Positions 10,552-19,712 of a DNA stretch of 64,000 nt are shown in pieces. Under the pieces are notes generated by a model, which saw only the letters and a program-made list of their open reading frames with translations, made no database searches and had not been told where the DNA came from. Numbering within the stretch: position 1 is the stretch's first letter; each line of letters starts with the position of its first letter. A program made the translations under genes and the position numbers. The stretch comes from Streptomyces sp. MNU76 (GTDB lineage: Bacteria; Actinomycetota; Actinomycetes; Streptomycetales; Streptomycetaceae), in contig NZ_JAJKLK010000030.1 of NCBI RefSeq assembly GCF_020982545.1, positions 1 to 64,000 of the forward strand. The letters run 5' to 3'.

Positions 10552-10573
10552 GAGTTCCCCTTACCCACTACAC

Positions 10574-10620
10574 GCGTATCGTTTATCGATATTATCGATA
10601 AACGATACGCCGCCTGTCAA
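10574..10620 (-). promoter_or_regulatory. Promoter and 37-bp perfect palindromic operator of the DUF2975/HTH operon
   Basis: On the minus strand TTGACA (10620-10615) and GATAAT (10596-10591) form -35 and -10 boxes with an 18-base spacer. Overlapping the -10 is a perfect inverted repeat with arms GCGTATCGTTTATCGATA (10574-10591) and its complement (10593-10610) around a single T. The site ends 23 bases before the ATG. Its AT-rich, symmetric character and position suggest a repressor site for the HTH protein of the same operon. Confidence 0.75.
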
Positions 10621-10905
10621 GTAGAGGTACCTGCACAGCGAGCCTGTTCACCTGAAAATGCCGGCCACGGCTGGAGTGAAGATCCGCTCGGGCTGTAGAT
10701 CATCCGTCAGCGGGCGATCTCAAGGTTCGCGAGGACGAGCAGGGCCCGCAGGAGCATGGTCACCGTGCCGGGCATGGAGATTGACAAGCTCGTGCTGCTC
10801 GCAGACGTAATCGTTAGCAGGTGCTGGCTTGCCACGAGCCGGTTCGCGGGTTCTGGGGTGGTCCGGCCGAGGCGTCTCGTAGGTTCCGCAACGGGAGGGA
10901 AGCGC

Positions 10906-11432
<527 letters not shown>

Positions 11433-11501
11433 TTGCCGACTGGGGCAGAGCGGCCAGTTCCGGCCGTAACATGGGAGCCCCCAGCGGGAGTTGGCGTTCA
11501 T

Positions 11502-12325
11502 GTGAAGAAACAGCCGCCCGCCGAGGGCTCTCCCGGTGTTGTCTACCAGGTCCGGCTTCCTGTGTCGAAGCGGACCATTGATCTCGTCGCCGGCCTGATA
11601 CGACGGCGCCGCAAGCAGCTGGGCACGCGCTGGCGCAAGGCAGCTCCGGGCACGCAGGCGATCGTCGTGCTGGCCGTCCTGCGCCACGACCAGCACCTGG
11701 CCGACATGGCCGACGGCAACGCCGTCTCGGCCGCCACCGTCCGTCGCTGGGTCTTGGAAGTCCTCGACCTGCTCGCCGCCCGGGCCCCGCGCCTGGACCG
11801 CGCCCTGAAGAAGATCGCCCGTCGGCGCGGTGCGGTGGTCCTCCTGGACGGCACCCTCGTGCGCACCCGCCGCCGCACCGGGGCGGCCAACCGCGAGAAC
11901 TACAGCGGGAAACACAAGGCCCATGGCCTGCTCTTCCTCGCGCAGACCGACGAGAAGGGGAACCCGATCCGGACTCCTCCGCCCGCCCTGGCCGGGCCGG
12001 CGAGATCACCGCCGCCCGCCACGACCACATCACCAGGCATCTGCGCGAGGCTGGCCTCGGCGCCCTGGCCGACCTCGGCCTCGACGACGGCCTCGACGAT
12101 GCTCCAGTCATCATCACGGGCCGCAAGGCGACCCGCTCCCACCGCCTCACCGACGCCGAGAAGGAGGCGAACCGGCTGGTCAGCCGCGAACGCGCAGCCG
12201 TCGAGCACGGCTTCGCGAACCTGAAGACCTGGCGCATCCTGTCCAAGGTCCGCATGAACGCCCATCACGCCACCACGCTGCTACGGGCCCTGCTCGTTCT
12301 GGCGAACAGCGAAGTCCAGCGGTGA
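11502..12325 (+). pseudogene. IS5-type (DDE_Tnp_4) transposase with one frameshift
   Basis: This is a transposase of about 274 residues with an N-terminal helix-turn-helix (LADMADGNAVSAATVRRWVL) and a DDE endonuclease domain (VVLLDGTLVRTRRRTGAANR, YSGKHKAHGLLFLAQTDEKG). One base is missing near 11970, after which the frame continues AGEITAARHDHITRHLREAG to ERAAVEHGFANLKTWRIL (catalytic Glu region) and stops at 12325. GTG 11502 is the likely start, although an upstream ATG at 11433 is open in the same frame. Repaired, it would be full length. Confidence 0.75.
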
Positions 12326-12409
12326 CAGACGATCACCCGACGGCGATCACTCCGCCTGCCGGCACGAGGACCGCGTCACGGGCGCACACCAGTACCGCGA
12401 CCTGCGAAT

Positions 12410-13135
12410 TCAAGATGAAACGATCTCAATGGTGTGCTTGATCTGGCGTCTGCGAAGGAATCGACTGTTGCGGCAGGAGCTGTACGCCTTATCTCCGCTG
12501 AGATGGTCGGGGCGCGTGCGGGGACGGCCGATGGTGAGCCGGGGGACGCTCAGACGTTCCAGCACCGGGATGAGCTGGGGAGCGTCGCCCCACTGACCCG
12601 GGGTGATCAGGAACGCCAAGTGCGGGAAGTCCTCGGACTCCGCCAGCACCGCCCGCCACCTGCCCGAATGCGCGAGCGCCCCGACCAGCAGATGAGCGTG
12701 CTCGCCCACTCCCCAGCCTTCCGGCGGGTCCGGCAGCTCCGGCCAGTCGAACTGGATCCCCTCGCCCGGCGGATGCGCGATCACCGCGACGTTCCGGCCG
12801 GTCGCGGCATGACACGGCTCGCAGTGCGGGCGGACCTGATAGCGGCGAAGCGCGCGGGTGAACGTCGAGTACCCGCCTTCATAGCCCAGGCCCTTGACCT
12901 CGTCGAACAAGGTCGAGGCCCACAGGTGAGGATCGTCTGCCAGCCGCTGCCGGCAGTACTCCAGGAACGGCACGAAGGCGTCTGGACTCTGACGGCGCTG
13001 CCCCGGGACGTGCTCGCCGTTCAGATAGGCGCGGATGGTCTTGCGGTCCCGGCCCAGATGCCGCGCGATCGCCGAGATCGTCCAACCCTGACGACGCAGT
13101 GCATGAGCGTCCACGTCTTCCTCCCGCGTGAGCAT
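12410..13135 (-). pseudogene. Chimeric transposase frame: IS21 IstA N-terminus fused to an IS5 C-terminus
   Basis: The first 185 or so residues are IS21-family IstA: a helix-turn-helix (WTISAIARHLGRDRKTIRAY) and the start of the catalytic core (GEGIQFDWPELPDPPEGWG, first Asp). After LAESED the sequence switches without a frame break to an IS5-family transposase (LITPGQWGDAPQLIPVLERL, RPDHLSGDKAYSSCRNSRFL). The junction is near 12600. Neither transposase is complete, so the frame is a recombination scar rather than a working enzyme. Confidence 0.8.
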
Positions 13136-13239
13136 CCAGGCCCCGACCAGGCCGAACTCGAAGCTCACGCAGGCTCTCCACAACACACCGCCACCAGTGC
13201 GACACGCCGATCAACATCACGCGAAGAGACCCGCCAAGG

Positions 13240-13473
13240 TCACACGAAGGGTGGGGAGATCAATAGAGCAGGTTTGGTCCACCTCAGAGCACTGGGTGGC
13301 CGCTTTGAGAGAGCGTCATCACCCGCCACCGGCACGGCGCCGATGTCGAGCGTCTGCTCGCCGTCGGCGATCCGCAGCCGGTGCCCCAGCAGTGGGTCCG
13401 CGACCAGCCACACCAGGACGGGGGCCAGGACGGCCAGGGCCGTAACCCCCAGGCGCCTTCTCCGCGCGCTCAC
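13240..13473 (-). pseudogene. DUF6069-like membrane protein, N-terminal fragment
   Basis: The protein begins MSARRRRLGVTALAVLAPVL with one clear membrane helix and continues LVADPLLGHRLRIADGEQTL, as DUF6069 proteins do. After about residue 50 it runs into unrelated sequence at the IS21 junction. Its start overlaps the end of the preceding TetR gene by four bases, so the two were an operon. It is truncated and probably non-functional. Confidence 0.6.
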
Positions 13474-14012
13474 TTGGCGTCCCCCGAGAACGCCCCGTGC
13501 AGGAAGACCTCCACCAGCTCCTGCGGGGTCAGGTCGGGCTCGTCGTCCCTGCGCGGCTGGGTGAAGAGCAGCCCGAAGAAGAGGGCCGCGATCTGCTCCG
13601 GCGGCCGGCGCAGGGCGGCCTTGTCGGGCTCCAGCAGCTCTGCGAGGGCCGCGCGGATACGGGTCGTCGACTCGGTGCGGCCCGCGCCGCGCACCGTGCC
13701 GGGGTGCTTGCCACCGCGATGCCCCAGCGCGCCGGCGATCGCGCCCATCCTGGACATGTGCGCCTGCAGCGCCTCGGCCGTCTTCGCGAGCCGGTCGGGC
13801 AGCGGCTGGGACACGTCGATCACGTCGAGCTCACGGACCGCGTGCTCGGGGGAGAGCGCCTCGGCCACACAGGCCTGCAGCAACTCGCTCTTGTCGGCGA
13901 AGACCCGGAAGACCGTGCCCTCCCCGATACCCGCGGCGCGGGCGAAGGTGACCGTTGCCCCACTGAAGGCCGGCCGCCATCTCGGCCGACGCGGCGTGTG
14001 AAGGGGCGGCAC
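13470..14012 (-). pseudogene. TetR-family regulator lacking its first DNA-binding helix
   Basis: From TFARAAGIGEGTVFRVFADK the protein matches the second half of a TetR helix-turn-helix and continues through a normal C-terminal ligand domain (TRIRAALAELLEPDKAALRR, PEQIAALFFGLLFTQ). The first helix, about 30 residues, is missing, and upstream of about 13960 the sequence is unrelated. DNA binding is therefore unlikely. It was co-transcribed with the DUF6069 fragment, a common TetR plus membrane-protein pairing. Confidence 0.7.
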
Positions 14013-14031
14013 CTTCCGAAGGTGCCGCCCC
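14003..14031 (-). terminator. Strong GC hairpin downstream of the I36 gene
   Basis: GGGGCGGCACCTTC (14003-14016) and GAAGGTGCCGCCCC (14018-14031) form a near-perfect stem with a very small loop, about 28 bases past the stop codon of the minus-strand I36 gene. There is no T run, which is usual for Streptomyces terminators. Confidence 0.6.
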
Positions 14032-14330
14032 GCACGTACGTAACTCGGTCCTCGGCCGTCAGGCGGCTACCGAACTCGCCCAGTCGTTGTAGGCGCCGAG
14101 GTTGGAGCTGTAGGTGTTGGGGCTGATGGAGATCTGCCCACCATTGCCCCCCTCGTCACGGGCCAGCCAACCCCACTGGCTGGAACCCTGGTTGTTGCGC
14201 CACGAGGACGTCTGGTCGTTGAAGCCGTACTCGTTGAGGTTGTGCCAGTAGTAGTCGCTGAAGATCAGCCGGCGTCCGCTGAACCGCCCCGGTTCGAATG
14301 GAGACTCGATTCCGTGTAAGGATCAGAGTC

Positions 14331-14657
14331 ATGGCACGTCCCTCCTCCTATCCCCCTGAGCTGCGCAAGCGCGCGGTGCGCATGGTCGCCGAGGTCCGCG
14401 GTGACTACCCGACCGAGTCCGCCGCGATCAACGCGGTGATGGCGAAGCTCGGCATCGGCTCGCGCGAGACGTTGCGCAAGTGGGTCCGCCAGGACCAGAT
14501 CGATTCCGGGACCCTGCCGGGGACGACGAGCGAGGAGTCCGCGCAGATCAAGGCGATGAAGAAGGAGATCGCCGAACTCAAGCGCGCGAACGAGATCTTG
14601 AAGGCCGCGGCGAGTTTCTTCGCGGCCGAGCTCGACCGGCCACTTCCTCGCTCGTAA
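14331..14657 (+). CDS. IS3-family transposase OrfA
   Basis: This is the DNA-binding subunit of the IS3 transposase, about 108 residues. It has a helix-turn-helix (YPPELRKRAVRMVAEVRGDY, with LGIGSRETLRKWVRQDQ as the recognition part) and a C-terminal leucine-zipper region (EIAELKRANEILKAAASFFA). ATG 14331 follows AAGGA. OrfA overlaps OrfB, which lies in the -1 frame; ribosomal frameshifting in IS3 elements yields the OrfAB fusion that is the active transposase. Confidence 0.92.
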   Translation: MARPSSYPPELRKRAVRMVAEVRGDYPTESAAINAVMAKLGIGSRETLRKWVRQDQIDSGTLPGTTSEESAQIKAMKKEIAELKRANEILKAAASFFAAELDRPLPRS

Positions 14658-15583
14658 CGTTCATCGACGAGCACCGGGACCGCTTCGGCGGCGTCGAGCC
14701 GATCTGCCGCGTACTGACCCAGCACAGCTGCAAGATCGCCCCCTCCACCTACTACGCCTGCAAGAAACGCCTCGAAAGCCCCTCTCCGCGAGCGGTGCGA
14801 GACGAGGAACTCAAGGAGCTGATCCAGGAGGTCTACCAGTCCAACTACCGGGTCTACGGCGCCAGGAAGGTCTGGCGACAGCTCAACCGCCAGGGCCACG
14901 AGGTGGCCCGCTGCACGATCGAGCGCCTCATGCGCGAGCTCGGCATCGCCGGCGCCGTCCGCGGCAAGAAGGTCATCACCACCATGCCGGATCCGGCCGC
15001 CGCCCGGGCCCCGGACCTGCTCGACCGCGAGTTCGTCGCCCCGGCTCCGAACCGCACCTGGGTCGCCGACTTCACACACGTCGCGGCCTGGGCGGGCGTC
15101 GTCTATGTCGCGTTCGTCGTGGACACCTTCTCGCGTCGCATTGTCGGCTGGTCCGCGTCGTTGTCGAAGGAGACCCAACTCGTCCTGGACGCCCTGGACA
15201 TGGGGCTGTGGCAGCGCGACCGCGACGGCCGTCCGCCGGCCCCTGGCGAGTTGGTCCACCACTCCGACGCCGGGTCGCAATACACCTCATTTCGCCTCGC
15301 CGAACACCTCGACGCGGCCCGCATCGCGGCCTCAATCGGCTCGGTCGGCGACGCGTACGACAACGCGCTCATGGAGTCGACGATCGGTCTGTTCAAGACC
15401 GAGGTCATCAAACCGCAGCGGCCGTGGAAGACGCTCTCGCACGTCGAGCTCGCCACCGCCGAGTGGGTCGACTGGTACAACCACCGCCGGCTCCACGGTG
15501 AGATAGGGCACATTCCGCCCGTCGAATACGAAGCCAACTACTACCGAGCAACCACGAAAACCCAGCTCACAGCCACCAACTGA
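14480..15583 (+). CDS. IS3-family transposase OrfB (integrase core)
   Basis: This is the catalytic subunit with a complete DDE triad: Asp in WVADFTHVAAWAG, Asp in LVHHSDAGSQYTSFRLAEHL, and Glu in YDNALMESTIGLFKTEVIK. Upstream is the HTH_21 region (STYYACKKRL, YRVYGARKVWRQLNRQGHE). Conserved sequence begins only at about residue 55 (LVTFIDEHRDRFGG); everything before is a shadow of orfA and no good start codon lies near the junction, so it is probably made only as a -1 frameshift fusion. I could not identify a classical A-rich slippery heptamer. Confidence 0.9.
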   Translation: MGPPGPDRFRDPAGDDERGVRADQGDEEGDRRTQARERDLEGRGEFLRGRARPATSSLVTFIDEHRDRFGGVEPICRVLTQHSCKIAPSTYYACKKRLESPSPRAVRDEELKELIQEVYQSNYRVYGARKVWRQLNRQGHEVARCTIERLMRELGIAGAVRGKKVITTMPDPAAARAPDLLDREFVAPAPNRTWVADFTHVAAWAGVVYVAFVVDTFSRRIVGWSASLSKETQLVLDALDMGLWQRDRDGRPPAPGELVHHSDAGSQYTSFRLAEHLDAARIAASIGSVGDAYDNALMESTIGLFKTEVIKPQRPWKTLSHVELATAEWVDWYNHRRLHGEIGHIPPVEYEANYYRATTKTQLTATN

Positions 15584-16242
15584 GATCTCCACCGAACCCG
15601 GGGCGGTTCACGCCCCCGTTGGCGTGTTCGTACAGGCACAGCCAGCCGCTCGCGCAGGCCGGTGTGGCCTGGATCTGCGCCGAGTTCTTGCCCTTCATCA
15701 GGGGGTCGGTGGCGCGGGAGTAGCCCAGCACCCGGTCGGCTTCCTCGTGGGTTTTGAAGCAGCGCACCGATGTCTTGGAGTACACCACGCAGCTTTCGGC
15801 GGAGCCCCACCCGTCCTGCTTCAGGTTGATCTTCTGCTGTCCGAGGGCGGCGACGGCGCCGCCCATCGACGACTCGGAGGTGGCCGCCGCCGACGCCGGT
15901 CCCGTGAGCAGGACGCCGGTCGCCGCGATCGCGGTGGCGAATAAGATCGAGCTGACTTTCTTCATTCGTTCCCCCTTGCCTGGTTCTGCAGGCCGTTCCT
16001 GCCCTTGTCCCCCTTGGTACATCGACTCCGGCGAGGCCCGGCCCTGGTCATGGCCATGTCTATGGGGTGACTCCCCGGGGGTCAAGAAGTTGCGCACCCG
16101 CTCATGACTTTTGGCTCAAAAGCCACAGACACCCGCTATGGCCCCGTACGGCTATCGCAGCCCCGGCCGCGGCCGCCCCTGCTCTTCCCCGCCTCGCCGC
16201 GGCCGGGCACCGGTCAAGGACGCCGCACCCGGCGAGATGGCG

Positions 16243-16455
16243 TCATGATGTGCGCCGGACCGGCCGGGCCGGGGTCGCGTCGGTGCAGTCGGGGCCGACC
16301 CGCACCATGCGATCGTCGCCGCGCACGCCCACGCCCACGGCCACGGTGCCGCGCTGCAGGAAAGCGATCCCGCCGAACAACCGTCTGTCGGGGACGTCCT
16401 GGTCAGTGCCCAGTCGTCGTCGGATCCGTTCCACCAGTCACTCGTCGTACCTCAC
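16243..16455 (-). pseudogene. TfoX N-terminal-domain protein, nonsense mutation and truncated
   Basis: From GTG 16455 the sequence reads VRYDE, an in-frame TGA, then LVERIRRRLGTDQDVPDRRL and FGGIAFLQRGTVAVGV, which is the TfoX/Sxy N-terminal domain. Homologues run to about 110 residues; this frame ends early at 16243 in unrelated sequence. The GTG overlaps the stop of the SRPBCC gene (GTGA), so the two were once coupled. Confidence 0.6.
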
Positions 16456-16913
16456 AGCCCATCCCCCTCCCGTGTGCCGAGCCGGTGCCCGAGGTCGCGA
16501 AGGTCCTTGCCGATGGACGAGCCGACCTGGCGGGCCAAGAGCGGCGCGGCCAGCCGGTAGAAGCCGCCCCCACCGCCTCGAACGCGGATACGGGCGAGGG
16601 TGCCACGCGGGTCCGGCTCGAAGGTGTACGTGACATGCATGGGCATCGGACCGGCCACCGAGCCCATCTCCAGCAGGCGGGGCGGTTCGTACTCCAGCAC
16701 GCGCATGACGTAGTCGATGCGACGACCTAGGAAGTACGCCGTCCGGGTGACCTCGGCGCCCACGCCGAAGCCCCCTTCGTCCGCCTCGCGAGTCAACTGC
16801 GCGACGCGGATCCCCTGAGTCCACTCGGGGTCGTGGCGCCAGTCCATGGCGTACGCCGCCACTCGTGCGGGAGGGAGCGGGATCACGCGCTCCGCGGACA
16901 CATCGATCGTCAT
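16452..16913 (-). CDS. SRPBCC (polyketide cyclase/START-like) family protein
   Basis: This 153-residue protein has the START/SRPBCC helix-grip fold, which forms a hydrophobic ligand cavity. The order is typical: MTIDVSAERVIPLPPARVAA, a WTQGIRVAQL loop, MRVLEYEPPRLLEMGS, and a long C-terminal helix LARQVGSSIGKDLRDLGHRL. No ligand can be inferred. It was upstream of a now broken TfoX-like gene. Confidence 0.82.
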   Translation of the reverse strand: MTIDVSAERVIPLPPARVAAYAMDWRHDPEWTQGIRVAQLTREADEGGFGVGAEVTRTAYFLGRRIDYVMRVLEYEPPRLLEMGSVAGPMPMHVTYTFEPDPRGTLARIRVRGGGGGFYRLAAPLLARQVGSSIGKDLRDLGHRLGTREGDGL

Positions 16914-17309
16914 GGCGCTGGTGCCCTGTCCTTGGTCTTCTCATTGGCAGCCGGTCGGCCGGTCGGCCGAGATGCAGGGGCCGGCCGGTCCCTCCAGGAT
17001 CCGGGAGGCTGGAGGTCGGCGCACGACGAGCCGCGCACGACGAGCGGCGCACGACGAGCGGTCGGGCACCCCTGGGCCCCATCGTGTGCCGGTGAGGAAC
17101 CCGGCGTGTTTCGGTGCGTCGTGACGGGACGGCGCGTGAGTTCCGCGAGACGCTGCCGCTGGCACCCCAGCCCCCGCCCTCTGCCCGCTCTTCTCCCCGG
17201 AGGCCCTAACTGGCTCTGCCGAAATGCGGGTTGATCATGTGAAGGTCCGTTTGGGCGCGGCCGCCGAGGTTGCCCTCGGTGCCGACCTTGATCGCTTGTT
17301 GATGAGGAC
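16914..17309. other. Intergenic stretch with 14-bp tandem repeats
   Basis: About 400 bases without a supported gene. They contain three tandem 14-bp repeats (17019-17060) and lead into the IS5 remnant. The promoter of the minus-strand SRPBCC gene should lie near 16920-16960 but no clear boxes were seen. Confidence 0.5.
17019..17060. repeat. Three tandem copies of a 14-bp repeat
   Basis: GCGCACGACGAGCC, GCGCACGACGAGCG and GCGCACGACGAGCG follow one another without spacer, about 105 bases upstream of the SRPBCC start. Confidence 0.9.
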
Positions 17310-17705
17310 ATGGGGAAGCGTCAGTCGCCGCCGTGGATCGTGTCGGGCGAACTGTGGTCGCTCATCGAGCCGTTGCTGCCCGAACCACTGCCCAAGCAGG
17401 TGGATGGGCGGCCGGGGGTGCCCGACAAGGGATCCCGCTCGCGGTGTCGCTGACCGGCGGAGACCACAACGAGGTCACCCAACTGCTGCCGCTGCTGGAC
17501 AAGATCCCGGCAGTGGCGGAGTCGTCGGCCGGCCGCGCAGGCGGCCCGAGACGCTCTTCGCCGACCGCGGCCACGACCACGACAAGTACCGCCGGTTCCT
17601 GCGCGAGCGCGGCAACCGGACAGCGATCGCCGAACGCGGCCGGCCTCACGGCACCGGTCTGGGCACATCACGCTGGGTCGTCGAGCGCACTGAGTCCGCA
17701 CAGAG
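17310..17705 (+). pseudogene. IS5-family transposase with large internal deletion
   Basis: The N-terminus (MGKRQSPPWIVSGELWSLIE, PLLPEPLPKQVDGRPGVPDK) is joined to a C-terminal part in another frame (SLTGGDHNEVTQLLPLLDKI, LFADRGHDHDKYRRFLRERG, GTGLGTSRWVVERTE). Roughly 110 residues in the middle, including the first catalytic region, are absent, and the C-terminus is cut at about 17700 where an IS110 remnant begins. Confidence 0.82.
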
Positions 17706-17706
17706 C

Positions 17707-18010
17707 GGCGTGCCGTCCCCGTGCTCGTGGTGGTGGTCGCGTGGGCGTCGGACGGATTCCTCCACGAAGCCTGGCTTGAGAGGCCTTGAGCGAAGAGCGA
17801 AGCGCTCGTGCCTGCGTGACCGCCGCCACCCCAGGCCGTGCTTGCTCGGTGACGTTGGCGGTGCGAGCCCGCTACATGGTGACCTCTTGATATGCCCGGG
17901 CTTTGCGAGCTCCCGTCGAGCCCGAGGCCCGTGCGACGCGCTGTGCCACGAACGACCGGTGAGGTGGCGGACCGGCCTTGTCGCCTGCCTGATCACGCAT
18001 CGCCACGTCC
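17707..18010 (+). mobile_element. IS110 left-end remnant without transposase
   Basis: This stretch resembles the non-coding left end of the IS110 element at 2140-2540. Both contain GTGGTGGTCGCGTGGG-like sequence (near 17725 and 2150), GGTGACCTCTTGATA (17878-17892), GAGGCCCGTG and TGCCACGAACG followed by GGTGAGGTGG. No IS110 reading frame follows; a sigma-factor gene begins at 18098. It is either a relic of a deleted element or an orphan guide-RNA region. Confidence 0.6.
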
Positions 18011-18097
18011 AAAGGCTTTGTCAGGGCCAGTAAGAGATCCGGCCCGGCCGTACATCTCCCCATTGACGGCCACTGCTGGACGGAACATGGAGACCTT

Positions 18098-18685
18098 GTG
18101 AGACGACGACGAACGACCGCTGGGGAGTACGGTGACCCGGCCGGACACCGGGCCCTGGAAGCTCTGTACACGGCTCATGCCGATCGGGTCCTGGCGTTTC
18201 TGATGCACCGTACGGACCGGGAGACAGCTCAGGACATCCTCTCGGAGACCTTTGTACTGGCCTGGCGCAAGTCCGGATCCGTACCCGACGATGCCCTGCC
18301 GTGGCTGCTCGCCTCGGCCCGGCGGCTGCTCGCCAACCGTGTGCGGTCCGACCGGCGGCGCCACGCGTTGACCGAGCGTCTGGCGGTGATGGCCGACCGA
18401 CCGGAGACCTCGGAGATCGGGGACACGATAGTGGCGCGTGCCGAGGTGGCCGCTGCGCTGTCGGCGCTGTCCGAGCAGGACCGGGAGGTACTCGTGCTGA
18501 GTGCCTGGTACGGCCTGACTGCCAGGCAGGCGGCGGTGGTGCTGGGCTGTACGGCCCCCGCCTTCGCCGTGCGTCTGCATCGGGCACGCAAACGGTTCAG
18601 GGCAGCACTGCCCCCTGCGGTCCATGCACAGTCGGCCCAAGGTGCTTTTCCCCAGCCCCACCTCACCCACAGGGAGTCAGCATGA
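18098..18685 (+). CDS. ECF-type RNA polymerase sigma factor
   Basis: This 195-residue sigma-70-family protein with regions 2 and 4 directs RNA polymerase to a dedicated promoter set. Region 2 is visible as ALEALYTAHADRVLAFLMHR and TAQDILSETFVLAWRK, and region 4 as ALSALSEQDREVLVLSAWYG, LTARQAAVVLGCTAPAF and RLHRARKRFRAAL. GTG 18098 follows GGAG by about five bases. Its stop overlaps the next start (ATGA), so it is translationally coupled to a membrane protein that is probably its anti-sigma factor. Confidence 0.92.
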   Translation: MRRRRTTAGEYGDPAGHRALEALYTAHADRVLAFLMHRTDRETAQDILSETFVLAWRKSGSVPDDALPWLLASARRLLANRVRSDRRRHALTERLAVMADRPETSEIGDTIVARAEVAAALSALSEQDREVLVLSAWYGLTARQAAVVLGCTAPAFAVRLHRARKRFRAALPPAVHAQSAQGAFPQPHLTHRESA

Positions 18686-19296
18686 AGCCGACCGCCGCCC
18701 AGCACGGCCGGGGACCCGACCTCGCCGCCATCCGAGCCCTGCGGCCTTCCGGCGACGACACCGACGGCTGGGCCGCATCCGCCGACGGCCAGGCCGTGCT
18801 GCGCGAGATCCTGCGACGTACCGAGCAGCCGCGTGGCACGGCCGGTACAGGCAGCCGCCGGCACCTGTTCATGGTGGGTGCGGTCACGGCCGCCCTCCTG
18901 GGCGGTGCCACCACGGCAGCCGTAGCCACTCTCGGGCCCTGGAGCGAGGGCGGGCGCGATGTCTTCTGCGCGCGCACGCTGTCGCCCGAGGCGGACCTGA
19001 GCCAGCTGCCGCTCCAGGACATGAAGGATTTCGACCCGCAGGACGCGGCACGTTCCTGCGCCGTGGCCTGGGACCGACTGTGGAACCAGTCCGCACCGGG
19101 CACCGCGCCCAAGTATCCCAAGCCGACCCGGTTCGCGGCCTGCTATCACCCCAATGCGCAGCCTGACCACGGCGAGTCCTCCGCCACCGACGCCCGCAAG
19201 AAACTCGGCGGGCCGGTGATCTATCCGGCGGACGGCTACCCGACGGAGAAGGCGGCCTGCGCGGCCATCGGCTCCAAGCCCGTGGCAGGCGGCTGA
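18682..19296 (+). CDS. Probable membrane anti-sigma partner, hypothetical
   Basis: This 204-residue protein has a cytoplasmic N-terminus of about 60 residues (AAIRALRPSGDDTDGWAASA, LREILRRTE), one membrane helix at about 63-85 (LFMVGAVTAALLGGATTAAV) and an extracytoplasmic C-terminal domain with several cysteines (VFCARTLSPEADLS, CAVAWDRLW, CYHPNAQPDHG, ACAAIGSKP). The topology and coupling to the ECF gene fit an anti-sigma or sensor role. No zinc-binding HxxxCxxC motif is present, so this is inferred from context, not family. Confidence 0.75.
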   Translation: MKPTAAQHGRGPDLAAIRALRPSGDDTDGWAASADGQAVLREILRRTEQPRGTAGTGSRRHLFMVGAVTAALLGGATTAAVATLGPWSEGGRDVFCARTLSPEADLSQLPLQDMKDFDPQDAARSCAVAWDRLWNQSAPGTAPKYPKPTRFAACYHPNAQPDHGESSATDARKKLGGPVIYPADGYPTEKAACAAIGSKPVAGG

Positions 19297-19712
19297 AGCC
19301 GACGGTTCAAGCCTGCTTACATGTGACGGCGGTCCGGGGCGCTCTGGGTGAAGCCCGCCGGCCCACCGCTGGCCCCGGTTCAGCCCAGTGGTAGGTCACT
19401 GTCAACCACGCCGGAGCCGCTGCGGGAACACGGATCGGCCGGACCTGCGTGCCGGCGGTTCGGCCGTGGCCGCCGACAGTACCTGTGGGCGGGGGCGGGA
19501 AGCGACGGGAGAGGGAGTCGGTGCCCACCTCGAAGGCCGACATCCGGCTCGGAAGCCGGCACGGCGGCCTTGACCAGCGGCCCGTGTAGTCGATGGCGGC
19601 CGGGAGGCTGGGAGACCGGCTGGGGCTGGAGACCGGAGGAGGGCTGCAAGGACGCCCGTAGTGGGCGCCCAGGACTCTGGTGGAAGTCACCACCGCGGAT
19701 CCCGGCCGACGG
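19297..19712. other. Intergenic stretch, nothing recognised
   Basis: About 400 bases between convergent genes. Frames are open on both strands but none has a recognisable domain or a good ribosome-binding site. Confidence 0.5.

Larger units (their letters stand above)
14280..15610 (+). mobile_element. IS3-family insertion sequence, 1331 bp, intact ends and 3-bp target duplication
   Basis: The ends begin TGAACCGCCCCGG on both sides (inverted), with imperfect repeats extending to about 27 bp (left TTCGAATGGAGACTC, right TTCGGTGGAGATCTC when read inward). CGC flanks both sides (14277-14279 and 15611-15613). It contains overlapping orfA and orfB. The intact ends, both frames and target copies suggest a recent insertion. 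Confidence 0.92.
14059..15965 (-). pseudogene. Peptidase inhibitor I36 family protein split by an IS3 element
   Basis: This secreted protein of the I36 (Streptomyces metalloproteinase inhibitor) family would be 190 residues if intact. From ATG 15965 (AAGGGGGAA just upstream) a signal peptide (MKKVSSILFATAIAATGVLL, ending near ASAAA) leads to ACASGWLCLYEHANGG, where the IS3 element enters. The rest (RRLIFSDYYWHNLNEYGF, SSWRNNQGSSQWGWLARDE) lies at 14279-14059. Joining 15965-15611 to 14279-14059 and dropping one CGC gives an unbroken frame of 573 bases. The gene is inactive in this state. Confidence 0.88.
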
